Below are positions 20,553 to 21,327 of a stretch of DNA of 21,327 bases, piece by piece. Positions within the stretch are counted from its first letter, which is position 1. Every line of letters begins with the position of its first letter. This DNA comes from Saprospiraceae bacterium. Lineage in GTDB: Bacteria > Bacteroidota > Bacteroidia > Chitinophagales > Saprospiraceae. Made by a program: the position numbers and the translations under genes. The notes under the pieces were generated by a model. The model was not told where the DNA came from and searched no databases. It saw only the letters and a program-made list of their open reading frames with translations. The stretch covers positions 1-21,327 of the forward strand of contig JALVEF010000484.1 in assembly GCA_027031185.1 (NCBI GenBank), in the 5' to 3' direction.

Positions 20553-21327
20553 TTACTTCACCACGGTAAATGAAGTGGCAAATCCCTTGTTGGGGCCGGC
20601 TGTGAGCAAGATGTCATAAACGCCTGCCGGCAAGCCGGAAACGTCAAGCTGTTCTGTGTACTGTCCTGTACCCAGGCGGCCCAGGTTGCGGGTCATAAAC
20701 ACCTTGCCGGACTGGTCCAGGACGCGAGGCGTCAGGTCCAGCGGCTGTGTGGTGTGGAAGTTCAAATTTAGCACATCCTTAGCCGGATTGGGATACGTGT
20801 TGAGGCTGCCGACCGAAGCGACGGGTCGCAGGCCGGTGATGAGTTGAGCACTCTGTGCCTGCAATACGAACTGGCTCGTTTGCTCTTCGATAAAGATAGC
20901 TGCTTCGAGGTCATCGAATTCTTCTACCGAGTGCTCGGTAGCTAGGTCAATGATATTGTCCGGTGTGCCGTCAGCCGGTAGCCTGTAGTCTGTAGTCTCC
21001 CGGGAAAGTGTAGGTGTAGTCAAAGTCCACTTTGTCGCCGGGATTGAGGTTGTTGGTGATGGTCACGCCATCCATCCCGTTCCACAGTTTTTTTACAACG
21101 TGGAAGAAAGCGGTTTCATCGTTGTCTTTCTTGTTTTTCTTGGTCTCCTTCTCCATGATGGCGATCATGAGCTTGGTGCCACTGGCAATGTGGGTTTCGG
21201 CGGTGTAAGATCCGAAAATGTGTATGGAGTGGGCCGCCGTGTCCAGATCGTATTTTGCATCAATGGTCGCCAGAGCGGGCTGTGCATTGGCATCGTCCAC
21301 GTCAGCGGCCGATAGGCTATTCGGGTT
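20553..21327 (-). pseudogene. T9SS cargo protein resembling Omp28-related proteins, frameshifted and cut by the window edge
   Basis: Two overlapping minus-strand frames together make one protein. The upstream frame (open to the window edge, closing at 20971) has HIFGSYTAETHIASGTKLMIAIMEKE, ETAFFHVVKKLWNGMDGVTI and DFDYTYTFPGDYRL, which resembles the C-terminal part of Omp28-related outer membrane proteins. The second frame (to 20553) continues naturally with DYRLPADGTPDNIIDLATEHSVEEFDDLEAAIFIEEQTSQFVLQA. It ends in a type A T9SS sorting domain (TYPNPAKDVLNLNF..GVYDILLTAGPNKGFATSFTVVK), which would send the protein through the outer membrane. The break is a 7-base tandem duplication at 20984-20997: without one unit the frame reads GDYRLPADG. 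It may be a true mutation, a reversible switch or a sequence error. Confidence 0.8.
20984..20997. repeat. 7-base tandem duplication that breaks the reading frame
   Basis: TGTAGTC occurs twice in a row (on the coding strand GACTACA GACTACA). One unit too many shifts the frame by +1 and brings a stop at 20971. Confidence 0.85.

Overview
The window looks like chromosomal DNA of a fairly GC-rich member of the Bacteroidota, most likely a Saprospiraceae/Chitinophagales-like lineage. The lineage is inferred from a C-terminal type IX secretion sorting domain, an LptB gene coupled to an Ig-like lipoprotein of a Bacteroidota type, many small lipoproteins, a mevalonate-type GHMP kinase, and repeated promoters of the Bacteroidota form (TTG, about 16-22 bases, TAnnTTTG). 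No phage, integrase, transposase, CRISPR array, tRNA or rRNA was recognised.

Layout. 1-451 is a gene-free stretch with an interrupted palindromic element and a row of hairpins in front of thrA (452-2899, aspartokinase/homoserine dehydrogenase). After a 332-base repeat-rich spacer comes queE (3232-3861), which converges on the minus-strand pair thrS and a class I aminotransferase (6989 down to 3869). Next on the minus strand are a small lipoprotein (7111-7431) and a tight operon: Ig-like lipoprotein (8628-10256), lptB, and a second small lipoprotein (7620-7895). galE (minus) and a thioredoxin-fold lipoprotein (plus) diverge from a shared promoter region near 11.4-11.7 kb. The thioredoxin gene converges on pheS (12176-13213, minus). 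A 770-base gene-free spacer packed with repeats separates pheS from a large multi-repeat DUF1508 membrane protein (13984-16683). That gene ends in a strong terminator whose T-tract also looks like the promoter of the next gene, a lipoprotein with a caspase-like His-Gly/Ala-Cys signature (16783-17874). This is coupled by a TGATG overlap to a mevalonate-kinase-like gene. ftcD (18807-20489) follows, and the window ends in a minus-strand, edge-truncated, frameshifted T9SS cargo gene that resembles Omp28-related proteins.

How the genes work together. Most are housekeeping: amino acid biosynthesis (thrA, aminotransferase), tRNA charging (thrS, pheS), tRNA modification (queE), LPS export (lptB), sugar nucleotides (galE), isoprenoid precursors (mevalonate kinase) and histidine breakdown (ftcD). 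The unusual content is in three places. First, the spacers carry at least two families of palindromic repeats: a 58-base element with 16-base arms, and short hairpins whose stems differ but whose loop is always C-GNA-G. Second, two proteins of unknown role sit side by side (the DUF1508 repeat protein and the clan CD-like lipoprotein). Third, a 7-base tandem duplication breaks the reading frame of the last gene.
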